A stretch of 64,000 nucleotides of DNA from Candidatus Binatia bacterium (GCA_035631035.1 DASQJL010000060.1:62001-126000), one strand, 5' to 3'; counted from the first letter of the stretch, positions 34,326 through 42,665 are shown. Notes: generated by a model from the sequence alone, not told the origin. Numbers and translations: made by a program.

Positions 34326-37008
34326 GCGGTCCCGAGGGTCCGGGGGATTCGAGCGGGAGCGAGGCGCCCTCCATGAGGTCCGCCACCAAGCGCACCAGCT
34401 CCCGGAGCTGGACCGGCTTCGACAGATGGGCCTGGTAGCCGGAGCGGAGCGCGCGGCGCGCGTCCTCCGCGCCGGTATAGGCGGTCACCGCGATCGCGGG
34501 AATGCGGCCGCCGGCCTCGGGAGCGAGCGCTCGAACGCGCTCGATCAGGTCGTAGCCGGTCTCCCCGGGCATCGCGATGTCGCTGATCAGGAGGTTCGGA
34601 TGCTCGCGCACCAGGAGCGGCAGCGCCTCGGCCGCGCTGCCGGCGACCCGCACCTCGGCGCCGCAGCTGGTGAGGAGCCGCGCCAGAAGCTCCCTCGAAT
34701 CGGCCTCGTCCTCGACGAGGAGCGCGCGCACCCCGGCCAGCGGGTTCGCCGCCGGCTCCGGCTCCGCCCCCTCGGCCGCCGCGGCGGCGCGGGCCGGCGC
34801 GCCCGCCGGGTCGGGACCCCACTCGGCGCGCGGGGCGCCCCTCCCGGGCGCGCCCCCCTCCACGGCGCGCGCCGCCTCGGCCGCCTCCACGAGCGGCAGC
34901 GTCACCACGAAGCGCGCGCCCCGGCCGCTTTCCCGGTTTTCGGCGGTGATCGTCCCGCCGTGGAACTCGACGATGTGCCGCGCGATGGCCAGCCCCAGTC
35001 CCAGGCCGCCGTGCCGCCGCGAGCTGGAGGGATTCTTTTGCCGGAAGCGCTCGAAGACGTGCGGCAGGAAGTCGGGATCGATGCCGATCCCCTCGTCCTC
35101 GACGCGGATCACGGCGCTCGTCTCGCGCGCGGAGAGCGCGATCCAGACCCGTCCGCCCTTCGGCGTGAACTTGATCGCGTTCGAGAGGAGGTTCCAGACG
35201 ACCTGCTGGAGGCGGTCGGGGCTTCCGAGCACCGAGCCGATCGCCGGCGCCAGGTTCGCCTCGAGGCGCACGCCGTTGGCCTCCGCGGCGGGGCGCATGG
35301 TGTCGAGCGCGCCCTCGATCACGCTCTCGAGGCTGACCATCTGGAGCTTGAAGTCGAGCTGTCCCGCGATGAGCCGGGAGATGTCGAGGATGTCGGAGAT
35401 CAGCCGGCTCTGGATCTGGGCGTTGCGGCTGATCGTCTCGACCGCGCGGGTCGTCGTGGCGGGATCCAGGGTTCCCTCGCGGAGCAGATTGGCCCAGCCC
35501 ACGATCGCGTTGAGCGGCGTGCGCAGCTCGTGGGAGAGGGTGGCGAGGAACTCGTCCTTGAGCCGGTTCGCCTCCTCGGCCTGGCGCCGCGCCTCGCGCT
35601 CCACGAGTAGGTGCGAGCGCTCCTCCTCGGCCCGCTTCTCGTCGGTCACGTCCTGCCCGGTGCCGAGCATCCGGACCGCGCGCCCCTGATCGTCGACGAC
35701 CACGCGGCCCCGCGCGGCCACGGTGAGGACCGTCTGATCGGGACGCACGACGCGGTGCTCGATCTTGAACGGCTGCCGGTTCCGGTGGGCCGCCTCGACC
35801 ACACGCCGGACCAGGGGGCGGTCCTCGGGGTGCACGAGCGCGATGAAGGAATCGAACGTCGCCGGGAAGGTGGCGGGGTCCACCCCGTAGATCTCGTAGA
35901 GCTCTTCCGACCACCAGAGCGAGTCCCGCTCGATGTCCCACTCCCAGCTGCCCACCCGCGCGACCCGCTGCGCTTCGCGCAGGCGCGCCTCGCTCGTTCC
36001 GAGCGCCTCCTGGGCCCGCTCGCGCTCGCGCGCCTCCTCGCGGAGGGTCTGCACCGCGCGCTTCAGCTCGGCGGTGCGCGCTTCGACGCGCCCCTCCAGC
36101 TCCGTGGCCAGGCGGCGCACGCGCACCTCGTCCCGTCGGCGGCCCGCGAGCGCGGCGGTGACGGCGAGCACCAGCACCGAGGAGACCGAGGTGTAGGCCT
36201 GCAACAGGAGGAGCGACTCGTTCACGTCGGCCCGGGCGAAAGGCCCGGCTCCGCGGAGGGTGCCCAGGATGGCGATCCCCGAGAGCAGCAGCGTCGCGGT
36301 GGACGCCTCGCGGAGCGAGAATCGGAACGCCGCCCAGACCAGCACCGGGACGCACAGGAATTCCAGCGGCGGCGCCCCTCCCGGGAAGCTGGACGCGCCC
36401 CCGAATACGAGCGATGCGATGAGGATGAGCGACGCGAACAGGGCGGCCGCCTCCGCGGCGCGGCGCAGCTTCCATCGAACGTGGGGGCGGCGGAGCCAGA
36501 GGATGAGGAACGGCGCCACGACGAGGGCGCCGGAGAGATCGCCGAGCCACCAGGTGAGCCACACCGGCCCGTACTCGCGCCAGGCGACCGCGCCGGCGGC
36601 GGCGACGGCGGTCACGCCGATGGTCGGACTCGCCGCGGTGGCCAGCATGCCCATCCCGGCGAAGGCGAAGATCCGGCGGGGCTCTTCGAACGCGGCGGAA
36701 CCCCCGGCGAAGCGTCGCACCAGCCAGGCGCCCGCCAGCGCCTCGAGCGTATTGCCGACGGCGACGGCGGCCGACACGGCGCCGGCTCCCGACACGGGAA
36801 TGTTGACGAGGAAGGCGGCCGCGAGAATCGCCGGCCACATGCGATATCCGAACACGAGGAGGGCGGCGAGCGCGATCCCGGTGGGCGGCCACACCGCCGT
36901 CGCGCTGGAGCTGACCGAGGCGAGAGCGAGTCCCAGTCTTCCCGCCCCGTAGTACAGGGCCGCGACGCCTGCGGCGCGAATCAGGTCGCGTGCGGAGGGG
37001 CGTGGCAT
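34315..37008 (-). CDS. hybrid sensor histidine kinase (MASE1-PAS-HisKA-HATPase-REC)
   Basis: 897 residues. A MASE1-like membrane sensor of about eight helices (1-290) is followed by a coiled-coil linker, a PAS domain (about 340-460, WEWDIERDSLWWSEELYEIYGV), HisKA with His493 in LSHELRTPLN, HATPase with WNLLSNAIKFTP, DEGIGID and GLGLGLAI, an Ala/Pro linker, and a receiver domain with Asp810 in ISDIAMPG. It therefore needs a phosphotransfer partner. First gene of the operon with the PIG-L deacetylase and decarboxylase. Confidence 0.93.
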   Translation of the reverse strand: MPRPSARDLIRAAGVAALYYGAGRLGLALASVSSSATAVWPPTGIALAALLVFGYRMWPAILAAAFLVNIPVSGAGAVSAAVAVGNTLEALAGAWLVRRFAGGSAAFEEPRRIFAFAGMGMLATAASPTIGVTAVAAAGAVAWREYGPVWLTWWLGDLSGALVVAPFLILWLRRPHVRWKLRRAAEAAALFASLILIASLVFGGASSFPGGAPPLEFLCVPVLVWAAFRFSLREASTATLLLSGIAILGTLRGAGPFARADVNESLLLLQAYTSVSSVLVLAVTAALAGRRRDEVRVRRLATELEGRVEARTAELKRAVQTLREEARERERAQEALGTSEARLREAQRVARVGSWEWDIERDSLWWSEELYEIYGVDPATFPATFDSFIALVHPEDRPLVRRVVEAAHRNRQPFKIEHRVVRPDQTVLTVAARGRVVVDDQGRAVRMLGTGQDVTDEKRAEEERSHLLVEREARRQAEEANRLKDEFLATLSHELRTPLNAIVGWANLLREGTLDPATTTRAVETISRNAQIQSRLISDILDISRLIAGQLDFKLQMVSLESVIEGALDTMRPAAEANGVRLEANLAPAIGSVLGSPDRLQQVVWNLLSNAIKFTPKGGRVWIALSARETSAVIRVEDEGIGIDPDFLPHVFERFRQKNPSSSRRHGGLGLGLAIARHIVEFHGGTITAENRESGRGARFVVTLPLVEAAEAARAVEGGAPGRGAPRAEWGPDPAGAPARAAAAAEGAEPEPAANPLAGVRALLVEDEADSRELLARLLTSCGAEVRVAGSAAEALPLLVREHPNLLISDIAMPGETGYDLIERVRALAPEAGGRIPAIAVTAYTGAEDARRALRSGYQAHLSKPVQLRELVRLVADLMEGASLPLESPGPSGPHGR

Positions 37009-37056
37009 ACGATCAGAGTATCATGCGGCGGAGCACCCAAAAAAAGGCCCGCGAAA

Positions 37057-37139
37057 GGTGTAGTTCGCATACGGCCGAGCCTGAGCCCGAACCGTCCGGC
37101 CTACACCTCCGCGGTGCCGCCCCCTTGTGGGGGGTTTTT
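37057..37139 (+). ncRNA. candidate structured small RNA ending in a terminator
   Basis: On the plus strand GGTGTA (37057-37062) and GGCCG (37073-37077) pair with CGGCC-TACACC (37097-37107). A CCCCC-TTGT-GGGGG hairpin with TTTTT (37120-37139) then forms a textbook intrinsic terminator. Both flanking genes are on the minus strand, so the terminator serves no obvious gene. On the minus strand the same stem is followed by seven Ts (37043-37049), so it could also act as the end of the YtxH transcript. Confidence 0.4.
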
Positions 37140-37159
37140 CTATAGCCGAGAAACGCCTG

Positions 37160-37537
37160 TTAGGGATTCGACCGTCCCGGCGTCGCGCCGGTGCGTCCCG
37201 TCTGCCCCGGGTTCGTGGTGCTGCCCGTGCTGGGAACCGGCTCGCGGCGGCCCGCTTCGAAGCCCGTGGTCGGACTCGAGGACGAGGAGCCCTGGCGTTC
37301 GCGATCGCTGCTGCTGCCGAAACGGTCCTGAAGCTGCTCGCGGCCTTCCTGCACCTTGTCGCGCGCCGCGCTGCCGAGACGCTTGGCCGTCTCGCCCAGC
37401 TTGCGCCGCGTGTCGGTCCCGGCGGCGGGGGCGAACAGAAGCGCGACGCCGGCGCCGACGATGGCGCCGAGCATGAAGCCGGACATCCCGGACGCGACGC
37501 CCCTGGACTCTTCGTTCAGATAAGGATTCTCATTCAT
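37160..37537 (-). CDS. YtxH-domain protein
   Basis: 125 residues. The YtxH motif (GFMLGAIVGAGVALLFAPAAGTDTRRKLGETAKRLG, residues 19-56) gives one short hydrophobic Gly/Ala segment and an amphipathic helix. The tail is a Ser/Thr/Gly/Pro-rich disordered region. General-stress-type protein; biochemical role unknown. It overlaps the upstream DUF948 gene by eight bases. A paralogue lies at 49862-50176. Confidence 0.88.
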   Translation of the reverse strand: MNENPYLNEESRGVASGMSGFMLGAIVGAGVALLFAPAAGTDTRRKLGETAKRLGSAARDKVQEGREQLQDRFGSSSDRERQGSSSSSPTTGFEAGRREPVPSTGSTTNPGQTGRTGATPGRSNP

Positions 37538-37952
37538 CTGCGTAGCCTCCGTTCGTCGCGGCGCGGCCGCGATGAAATCGGTTCGTGATTCGTTCGAAGA
37601 AGTGGGCCGTTCCCGTACGGACCCCGCGCGCGACGGCGACGGCGGTCATGACGGGACGCTCCACCTCTTCCAGAATGGCGTCCGAGAGCTGGGCGGTACG
37701 CTCGCCGATCGCCTCGAAGCGGTCCACGACGCGTCGTACGGGAGGGACGACTTCCTTGATGGAGACCACGAGTTCCTCGGCGCCGCTCGTCACGTGCTTC
37801 AGCTGAGCGATCCAGCCGCGAACTTCTTCCGTGAGCTCGTTGACTTTCTCGGTCGTTTTCCCCACCCGCTGGAGGGCGCTGACCGTGGCGATGGCGATGG
37901 CCACTACCGCAATTGTTACAATTACAAAGCAGATCTCGAGTAGCAGCGACAT
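37530..37952 (-). CDS. DUF948-type membrane protein
   Basis: 140 residues. One N-terminal membrane helix (LLLEICFVIVTIAVVAIAIATVSAL) is followed by a long amphipathic helical region (about 30-115) with a coiled-coil pattern (VGKTTEKVNELTEEVRGWIAQLK), as in DUF948 stress proteins paired with YtxH. First gene of the two-gene unit, behind a sigma-54-like promoter. Confidence 0.87.
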   Translation of the reverse strand: MSLLLEICFVIVTIAVVAIAIATVSALQRVGKTTEKVNELTEEVRGWIAQLKHVTSGAEELVVSIKEVVPPVRRVVDRFEAIGERTAQLSDAILEEVERPVMTAVAVARGVRTGTAHFFERITNRFHRGRAATNGGYADE

Positions 37953-38042
37953 CCTTCATCCTCCTCCGGCCCCATCGGCCTTGCGGTTGGAGCGCACCCT
38001 TCGCTTCGCTCCTATGGCCCAACCCCTTCTCTTCCGAGGAAC

Positions 38043-38058
38043 AGCAATATGAAGGCCA
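38043..38058 (-). promoter_or_regulatory. sigma-54-type promoter for DUF948/YtxH
   Basis: Minus-strand TGGCCTTCATATTGCT: TGGC and TTGCT exact, spacing ten. It lies just past the end of the lone-receiver gene. The leader is about 80 bases. Confidence 0.66.
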
Positions 38059-38085
38059 ACGGCGCCGACACGGCGATCCCGCGGC

Positions 38086-38484
38086 TCACGACCGCGCGCC
38101 CGCGCCCAGGAGCAGCTCCCGAAGGCTGCGCAGATCGATCGGCTTCACGAAATGACGGTCGAAGCCGGCCTCCTTGGAGGCGCGCAGGTCCCCGTCGTCG
38201 CCGTAGCCGGTCAATGCGACGAGCGTCGCGGGGTGCTCTTCCTTCTTCAGCGCGCGCGCGACCTCGTACCCGTCCATATCGGGAAGGCTGATGTCGATCA
38301 GCGCGACCGACGGCCGTTCCCGGCGGAAGGTCTCGATCGCCTGCGCGCCGTCGTAGGCGACGCAGACCCGGTGGTTCCAGTGCTCCAGCAGGAGCGCCAG
38401 GCTGTCGGCCGAGTCGGGATCGTCGTCGACCACGAGGATCGAGAGGGGGCGCTCTTCGGCGCGCGTGATCTCGTCGGCGCTCAT
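38086..38484 (-). CDS. stand-alone response-regulator receiver protein
   Basis: 132 residues, a single receiver domain with ILVVDDDPDSADSL (acidic pocket), Asp64 in LIDISLPDMDGYEV, ALTGYG and the Lys in HFVKPIDL. There is no output domain, so it may act by protein contact or as a phosphate shuttle or sink. The start ATG overlaps the dehydrogenase stop (ATGA). Last gene of the topoisomerase IB operon. Confidence 0.92.
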   Translation of the reverse strand: MSADEITRAEERPLSILVVDDDPDSADSLALLLEHWNHRVCVAYDGAQAIETFRRERPSVALIDISLPDMDGYEVARALKKEEHPATLVALTGYGDDGDLRASKEAGFDRHFVKPIDLRSLRELLLGAGARS

Positions 38485-39353
38485 CCGTTCACGATCTCCC
38501 CCCCGTTGGGGTGGAGCACCTGTCCCGTCGTGTACGAGGCCTCTTCCGACGCGAGGAACACGTAATGGGGAGCGACCTCGACCGGCTCGCCCGCGCGTCC
38601 CAGCGGAACGTCCGATCCGAAGGTCTTGACCTGGTCCGGCGGGAAGGTCGAGGGGATGAGCGGCGTCCAGATCGGTCCCGGCGCCACGGCGTTCACCCGG
38701 ATCTTCCGGTCGACGAGCGCCTGGGCGAGCGAGCGGGTGAAGGAGACGATCGCCCCCTTCGTGGAGGCGTAGTCGATGAGGTGCGCGCTCCCGCGGTAGG
38801 CGGTCACCGAGGCCGTGTTCACGATCGAGGCGCCCTCCGGCATGTGCGGCAGCGCGGCGCGCGTCAGGAAGAACATGGAGAAGACGTTCGTCCGGAACGT
38901 GCGCACGAGCTGCTCCTCCGAGATCTCCTCGAGACGCTCCCGGGGATGCTGCTCGGCCGCGTTGTTGACGAGCACGTCGATCTTCCCGAGCCCGGCGACC
39001 GTCTGTCGCACCGCCTCGCGGCAGAACGAGTCGTCCCCCACGTCGCCCGCGATCAGGATCGCGCGCCGGCCGTGCTCCCGGACCAGCCGCTCGGTCTCGC
39101 GCGCGTCCTCGTGCTCCTCCAGGTAGACGATCGCGACGTCGGCGCCCTCCCGGGCGAAGGCCACCGCCACGGCGCGTCCGATCCCGCTGTCTCCTCCCGT
39201 GATCAGGGCGGCCTTGCCGAGGAGCCGCCCGCACGAGGGACGCGACGGATCGTCGTACTTGGGCCGCGGCTTCATCAGGCGCTCGCGTCCCGGCTGGCGC
39301 CGCTGCTTCTGCGGCGGCCGCTGCGGCTTCTTGGGCATGGTCTTCTGGGGCAT
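38481..39353 (-). CDS. short-chain dehydrogenase/reductase
   Basis: 290 residues. A basic Pro/Gln-rich N-terminus (1-45) precedes a Rossmann SDR: ITGGDSGIGRAVA, NNAAEQHP, the catalytic Ser in NTASVTAYRG, and YASTK (Tyr-x3-Lys). It ends with SYTTGQVLHPNGGEIVNG. It resembles the glucose/ribitol-dehydrogenase-like stress SDR family with long N-terminus (YhdF/YghA-like). Start ATG 39353 with GGAGG, eleven bases after the DAGK-PAP2 stop. Confidence 0.92.
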   Translation of the reverse strand: MPQKTMPKKPQRPPQKQRRQPGRERLMKPRPKYDDPSRPSCGRLLGKAALITGGDSGIGRAVAVAFAREGADVAIVYLEEHEDARETERLVREHGRRAILIAGDVGDDSFCREAVRQTVAGLGKIDVLVNNAAEQHPRERLEEISEEQLVRTFRTNVFSMFFLTRAALPHMPEGASIVNTASVTAYRGSAHLIDYASTKGAIVSFTRSLAQALVDRKIRVNAVAPGPIWTPLIPSTFPPDQVKTFGSDVPLGRAGEPVEVAPHYVFLASEEASYTTGQVLHPNGGEIVNG

Positions 39354-39364
39354 GGTTCCTCCGG

Positions 39365-41233
39365 TCAGGCGCCGCCGGCGAGGAGCAGGTGGATGAGCGC
39401 GCGATAGACCACCGCGAGGACGCTGCCGGCGAACGCCCCCATGACGACGTCGCTCGGGTAGTGCACGCCGAGATAGATCCGCGAGAAGCTCACCGCGAGC
39501 GCGAACAGGTAGAAGAGAGGAGCCCACCGCGGCAGGAACATGCCGAGCAGCACCGCGCCCGCGAACCCGGCGGCGGCGTGGCCCGAGGGAAAGGAGAAGT
39601 CGCGCGGACGCGTTCCGATGACCCGCGCCTTGACGAACGCGATGAAGGGACGCCGGCGCCGGAAGATGGGCTTCAGGACGACGTTGACCGTGATCATCGT
39701 GGCCCACAGCGCCGGAAGCGCCACGACGGCGGCCTCCAGCCCCTGCCGAAGGTCCACGAAGAGGATGAGCAGCACGACGACGGCCCACCCCTCGCCATAG
39801 TGGATGAAGCGCGAGAGGGCCTCCAGCCCGCGGTCCACGGCCTCGCCGAACGTGACGTTGTTGAGGTGGAGAAAGATGGCGGCGTCGTACGCCTCGATCG
39901 CGGCGAGCGGGTGGCGGAAGATCCCCTGGAGCGGCCACGTGCGGGAGCGCTCGCCGATCATCCGGGCGACGTCCTCGGTCACGGTGGGCGCGGCCTCGGG
40001 ACCGGCGCCCGCGTCGGAGGCCGCCGCCGGAGCGTCTTCTTCGGAAGCCGCGCTGCGGCTCGGCGCCGAGGGAGCCGCTTCCGCCGCCGCGGGGAGCGCC
40101 TCCCCGGTCCCGGTCGCGGGGGGCGCCGCTTCGGCTGCCGCCGTGGCAGGCTCGGTCACGCTGGCGCCGGCTGCGGGCTTGGCGACCAGGATGCGGAGGG
40201 CCGAGGGAACGACCCGCATCGTCACCGGGGTGCGTCCGATGATCTCGCCGTCGCCCTGCACCAGCACCGGCTGGCTCGACTCCACGACCGCGCGGTCCTT
40301 GACGCGGTAGAAGCGCGCGTTCTCGTCCCTCCGGTGGCGGCTCGTCAGGGAGCGCCAGAGCAGCTTTCCGAAGTCGCGCTTCCGGTTCACGTTGAAAACG
40401 CACAGGTCGAGCGTCCCGTCGGTGGGATCGATGCGGGGTCCCCACGTGAACGGAGGGGCGCCCACCGTTCCCACGTTGGCGGCCACGATCTGCCAGGCGC
40501 GCGCGCGGACCACGGAGCCGTCCAGACGCAGCGTGAACCACCGCGGCCGGAAGCCGAAGGCCCGCCGCACGAATGTGAGCACGTAGGCGAGGCGGCCCAG
40601 CTTCTCCTGCCGCTCGCGGGTCGTGTCGCGGATCATGAGCGCGTCGGGGCCGACGCCCACCTGGGTGAAGACGTACCGCCGGCCCACGAGGATGGCGTCC
40701 AGCGCCACGACCTGGCCGGCCTCGGCGATCACCGCCATCGCTTCTTCCAGCCCGAGTGGAATTCCCAGCTCGCGGGCCAGGACGTTCGTGGTGCCGCCCG
40801 GGATGATGCCGAGCGAGACGGCGGGGTCCTGGCCGCGCCGGCGCGCCAGGCACTGCGCCACCATGCTGACCGTGCCGTCGCCTCCCGCGGCGACGACGCG
40901 CCTGCAGCCCTCGCGGATCGCGCGCGCCACGTGACGGCGCACCGCCGCGTCGGCGCCGGGCCCGGCCTCCACCGTGACCACGCGGTGCTTGAGGCCGAGC
41001 GGTCCGAACACCGTCTGCGCCGCCGCGTTCATCGCCTCGGTCGTGAAGCGGGCGGAGCCGGCGTTGTGGAGGATGAGGAGGTCGGGCGGCGGCGAGCCGT
41101 TTCGATGGGGCTCTCCGGCTCCGCGCTCCGGGCGGCTCCGCGCCGGCGTGGCGCGGCTGCCCCGGGGGCGGACCCGCTCTTCGGGGCGGATCACCACCAA
41201 CTTGGCGCGCGGGCGGGCCGAGCGAGGGCTCAT
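39365..41233 (-). CDS. fusion of diacylglycerol-kinase-like domain and PAP2 phosphatase
   Basis: 622 residues. The N-terminal lipid/sphingosine-kinase-type domain (about 55-345) has the nucleotide loop AAGGDGTVSMV (around residue 119) and IIPGGTTNVLARELGIP. An Ala/Pro/Glu-rich linker (about 350-430) leads to a membrane PAP2 domain with KPIFRRRRPF, FSFPSGHAAAGFAG and SRIYLGVHYPSDV, the three PAP2 signatures. It combines phosphorylation and dephosphorylation of a lipid such as diacylglycerol or undecaprenyl phosphate. It overlaps the topoisomerase stop as ATGA. PAP2/DAGK fusions are known in actinobacteria, as I recall with the domains in the opposite order. Confidence 0.88.
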   Translation of the reverse strand: MSPRSARPRAKLVVIRPEERVRPRGSRATPARSRPERGAGEPHRNGSPPPDLLILHNAGSARFTTEAMNAAAQTVFGPLGLKHRVVTVEAGPGADAAVRRHVARAIREGCRRVVAAGGDGTVSMVAQCLARRRGQDPAVSLGIIPGGTTNVLARELGIPLGLEEAMAVIAEAGQVVALDAILVGRRYVFTQVGVGPDALMIRDTTRERQEKLGRLAYVLTFVRRAFGFRPRWFTLRLDGSVVRARAWQIVAANVGTVGAPPFTWGPRIDPTDGTLDLCVFNVNRKRDFGKLLWRSLTSRHRRDENARFYRVKDRAVVESSQPVLVQGDGEIIGRTPVTMRVVPSALRILVAKPAAGASVTEPATAAAEAAPPATGTGEALPAAAEAAPSAPSRSAASEEDAPAAASDAGAGPEAAPTVTEDVARMIGERSRTWPLQGIFRHPLAAIEAYDAAIFLHLNNVTFGEAVDRGLEALSRFIHYGEGWAVVVLLILFVDLRQGLEAAVVALPALWATMITVNVVLKPIFRRRRPFIAFVKARVIGTRPRDFSFPSGHAAAGFAGAVLLGMFLPRWAPLFYLFALAVSFSRIYLGVHYPSDVVMGAFAGSVLAVVYRALIHLLLAGGA

Positions 41234-42228
41234 CGGAGCAGCTCGATCAGCGCGCGCTCGCTCTTTTCGACGCGCCTGGCGTTGCCGTTGGAGAGCTCGG
41301 ACACGTCCTCGAAGAAGGCTCCGATCACGCGCCCCTGCTCGTACTTTCGGAGAACCGCCGGGAACACGTACGACGAGCGGCAGACGGCGGGCGTGTTCCC
41401 GAGCTGTTCGGCCACTTCGCGCAGGGCGGCGGCGATCCGCTTCTTCCGCTCCTGCTTGGTGCGGGCGCGCTCCGATTCCGCCCGGGCCAGGGCGCAGGCG
41501 CAGAGGAGCGAACCCGCCCACGTGCGGAAGTCCTTGGCGCTGAACTGCTCGCCCATGACCTCCTTGATGTAGGCGTTGATGTGCCCCGTGTGCACGTCGG
41601 TCATGGAGCCGTCCTCGGACCGGAACTTGAAGACTTCGCCGGGATAGCGAAGCAGCTCCCGCACGAGCCGCGCGATCTCGGGATCGACCAGCTCGCGGCG
41701 CTGGCGCTTCTTGGATTTCCCCATGAAGTCGAACACGACCCGGTCTCCGTCCACGCTGACGTGCTGGCGCCGGAGCGTCGCGAGCCCGAAACTGCCGTTC
41801 TTGTCGGCATAGACCTGGTTGCCCGGGCGGAGGAAGCAGGTGCCCAGGATCTTGAGGATCCCGGCCAGCACCTTCTCGCGCCCCAACCCCCGGCGGCGCA
41901 GATCCCGCGCGATGGCGCGGCGCATTCTGGGGAGCGCCGCAATGAAGCGAAGAAGGCGCTGCTGCTTGGCCCGCTCCCGCCGGGCCGTGTGCGTCTCGTG
42001 ATAGAGGTATTGCCACCGGCCGGCGGCATCCTGCCCTACCGCCTGCACGGCGGACTTCGGCGATGGGGCGACGGCGACCCGGGTCCACGCGGGAGGAATC
42101 TTCAGCGCGTCGATACGCGCCAGCTCCGCGCGCGGAACGGGGCCCTTGGCGGTGCGGTAGCGGAATCCTCTTGCCGGCGAGCCGGTCCGGCGTATGCCGG
42201 TCGTCTGGAGTCGTTCGATGATGGTCAT
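41230..42228 (-). CDS. type IB DNA topoisomerase (poxvirus-like)
   Basis: 332 residues. IPPAWTRVAVAP and QYLYHETHTARRERAKQQRL belong to the N-terminal clamp. GTCFLRPGNQVYADKNGSFGLATLRRQHV and KDFRTWAGSL are catalytic-core blocks, and SSYVFPAV holds Tyr287, the residue that attacks DNA. It relaxes supercoils. The start is ATG 42228: the longer frame from 42276 would begin inside the sigma-54-like promoter. First gene of a four-gene operon with lipid kinase/phosphatase, SDR and receiver. Confidence 0.9.
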   Translation of the reverse strand: MTIIERLQTTGIRRTGSPARGFRYRTAKGPVPRAELARIDALKIPPAWTRVAVAPSPKSAVQAVGQDAAGRWQYLYHETHTARRERAKQQRLLRFIAALPRMRRAIARDLRRRGLGREKVLAGILKILGTCFLRPGNQVYADKNGSFGLATLRRQHVSVDGDRVVFDFMGKSKKRQRRELVDPEIARLVRELLRYPGEVFKFRSEDGSMTDVHTGHINAYIKEVMGEQFSAKDFRTWAGSLLCACALARAESERARTKQERKKRIAAALREVAEQLGNTPAVCRSSYVFPAVLRKYEQGRVIGAFFEDVSELSNGNARRVEKSERALIELLR

Positions 42229-42259
42229 GCGTTCAGGTCCCTCGACTGCGGCGGAGCCG

Positions 42260-42275
42260 CGCAACAGATGTGCCA
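42260..42275 (-). promoter_or_regulatory. sigma-54-type promoter for the topoisomerase IB operon
   Basis: Minus-strand TGGCACATCTGTTGCG matches TGGCAC and TTGC with spacing ten. The leader would be about 20 bases. It fixes the topoisomerase start downstream of it. Confidence 0.72.
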
Positions 42276-42452
42276 TGGGCGCTAGGAAGGGCGCCCCAGC
42301 GGCTAAACGCGCGGACGGGCGGCCCTCTACTGTTGTTATTTGTAGAATTGCTCGCCCGTCGCCGCGACGCCGAGCCCGCGGCGCTCGCGCTCGAGCCGCA
42401 TAAGCCGCGGCGCCGCAGCGCTCGTCATGGCGGATCCCGTGTGCCGCGCCAT

Positions 42453-42468
42453 TGGCACCGTTCTCGCT
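42453..42468 (+). promoter_or_regulatory. possible sigma-54-type promoter upstream of the small RNA candidate
   Basis: TGGCACCGTTCTCGCT on the plus strand: the -24 block is nearly perfect but the -12 block reads TCGCT. A start near 42480 would give an RNA of about 185 bases including the palindrome and the rod. It overlaps an inverted repeat, so chance is possible. Confidence 0.35.
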
Positions 42469-42503
42469 CGGATGCGAGAACGACCGCTGATCGATCAGCG
42501 GTC
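42460..42503. promoter_or_regulatory. adjacent inverted repeat and 22-base perfect palindrome
   Basis: GTTCTCGC-N6-GCGAGAAC occupies 42460-42481. It is followed directly by a perfect 22-base palindrome (half GACCGCTGATC) at 42482-42503. They lie 185-230 bases upstream of the topoisomerase sigma-54 site. That suits an enhancer-binding activator, or a pair of hairpins at the 5' end of a plus-strand RNA. Confidence 0.5.
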
Positions 42504-42552
42504 CCTGACCGGGCCCGTTGACATAGAGAGATGCGCCAAGCGGCCGCTTGTT

Positions 42553-42665
42553 GGGCGGTGCAGGGTGCTCGTGGAATTCAGACGTGAGAATCGAAGATCA
42601 CGAAAGTGAACTCTTCGCCTCACCGAGTTGAAATCCAAACGAGCACGTTGCCCGCCCGTTTTTTT
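42553..42665 (+). ncRNA. candidate small RNA: fully nested rod with GAAA tetraloop and T7 tail
   Basis: Five stems nest without crossing: GGGCGG (42553-42558)/CCGCCC (42652-42657); GTGCTCGT (42565-42572)/ACGAGCAC (42639-42646); GTGAG (42584-42588)/CTCAC (42619-42623); GAAGA (42593-42597)/TCTTC (42612-42616); TCAC-GAAA-GTGA (42598-42609). Seven Ts follow at 42659-42665. This is a compact RNA of about 113 bases with its own terminator. It lacks the SRP loop sequence and is too short for 6S RNA; I do not recognise the family. Confidence 0.65.

Noticed and set aside
42229-42276. Upstream ATG 42276 as the topoisomerase IB start
   Set aside because: It lies at the edge of the sigma-54-like -24 box and has no ribosome site; ATG 42228 fits the promoter.
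42518-42523. TTGACA as a sigma-70 -35 box for the small RNA
   Set aside because: No acceptable -10 sequence at 16-18 bases downstream (CGGCCG region).
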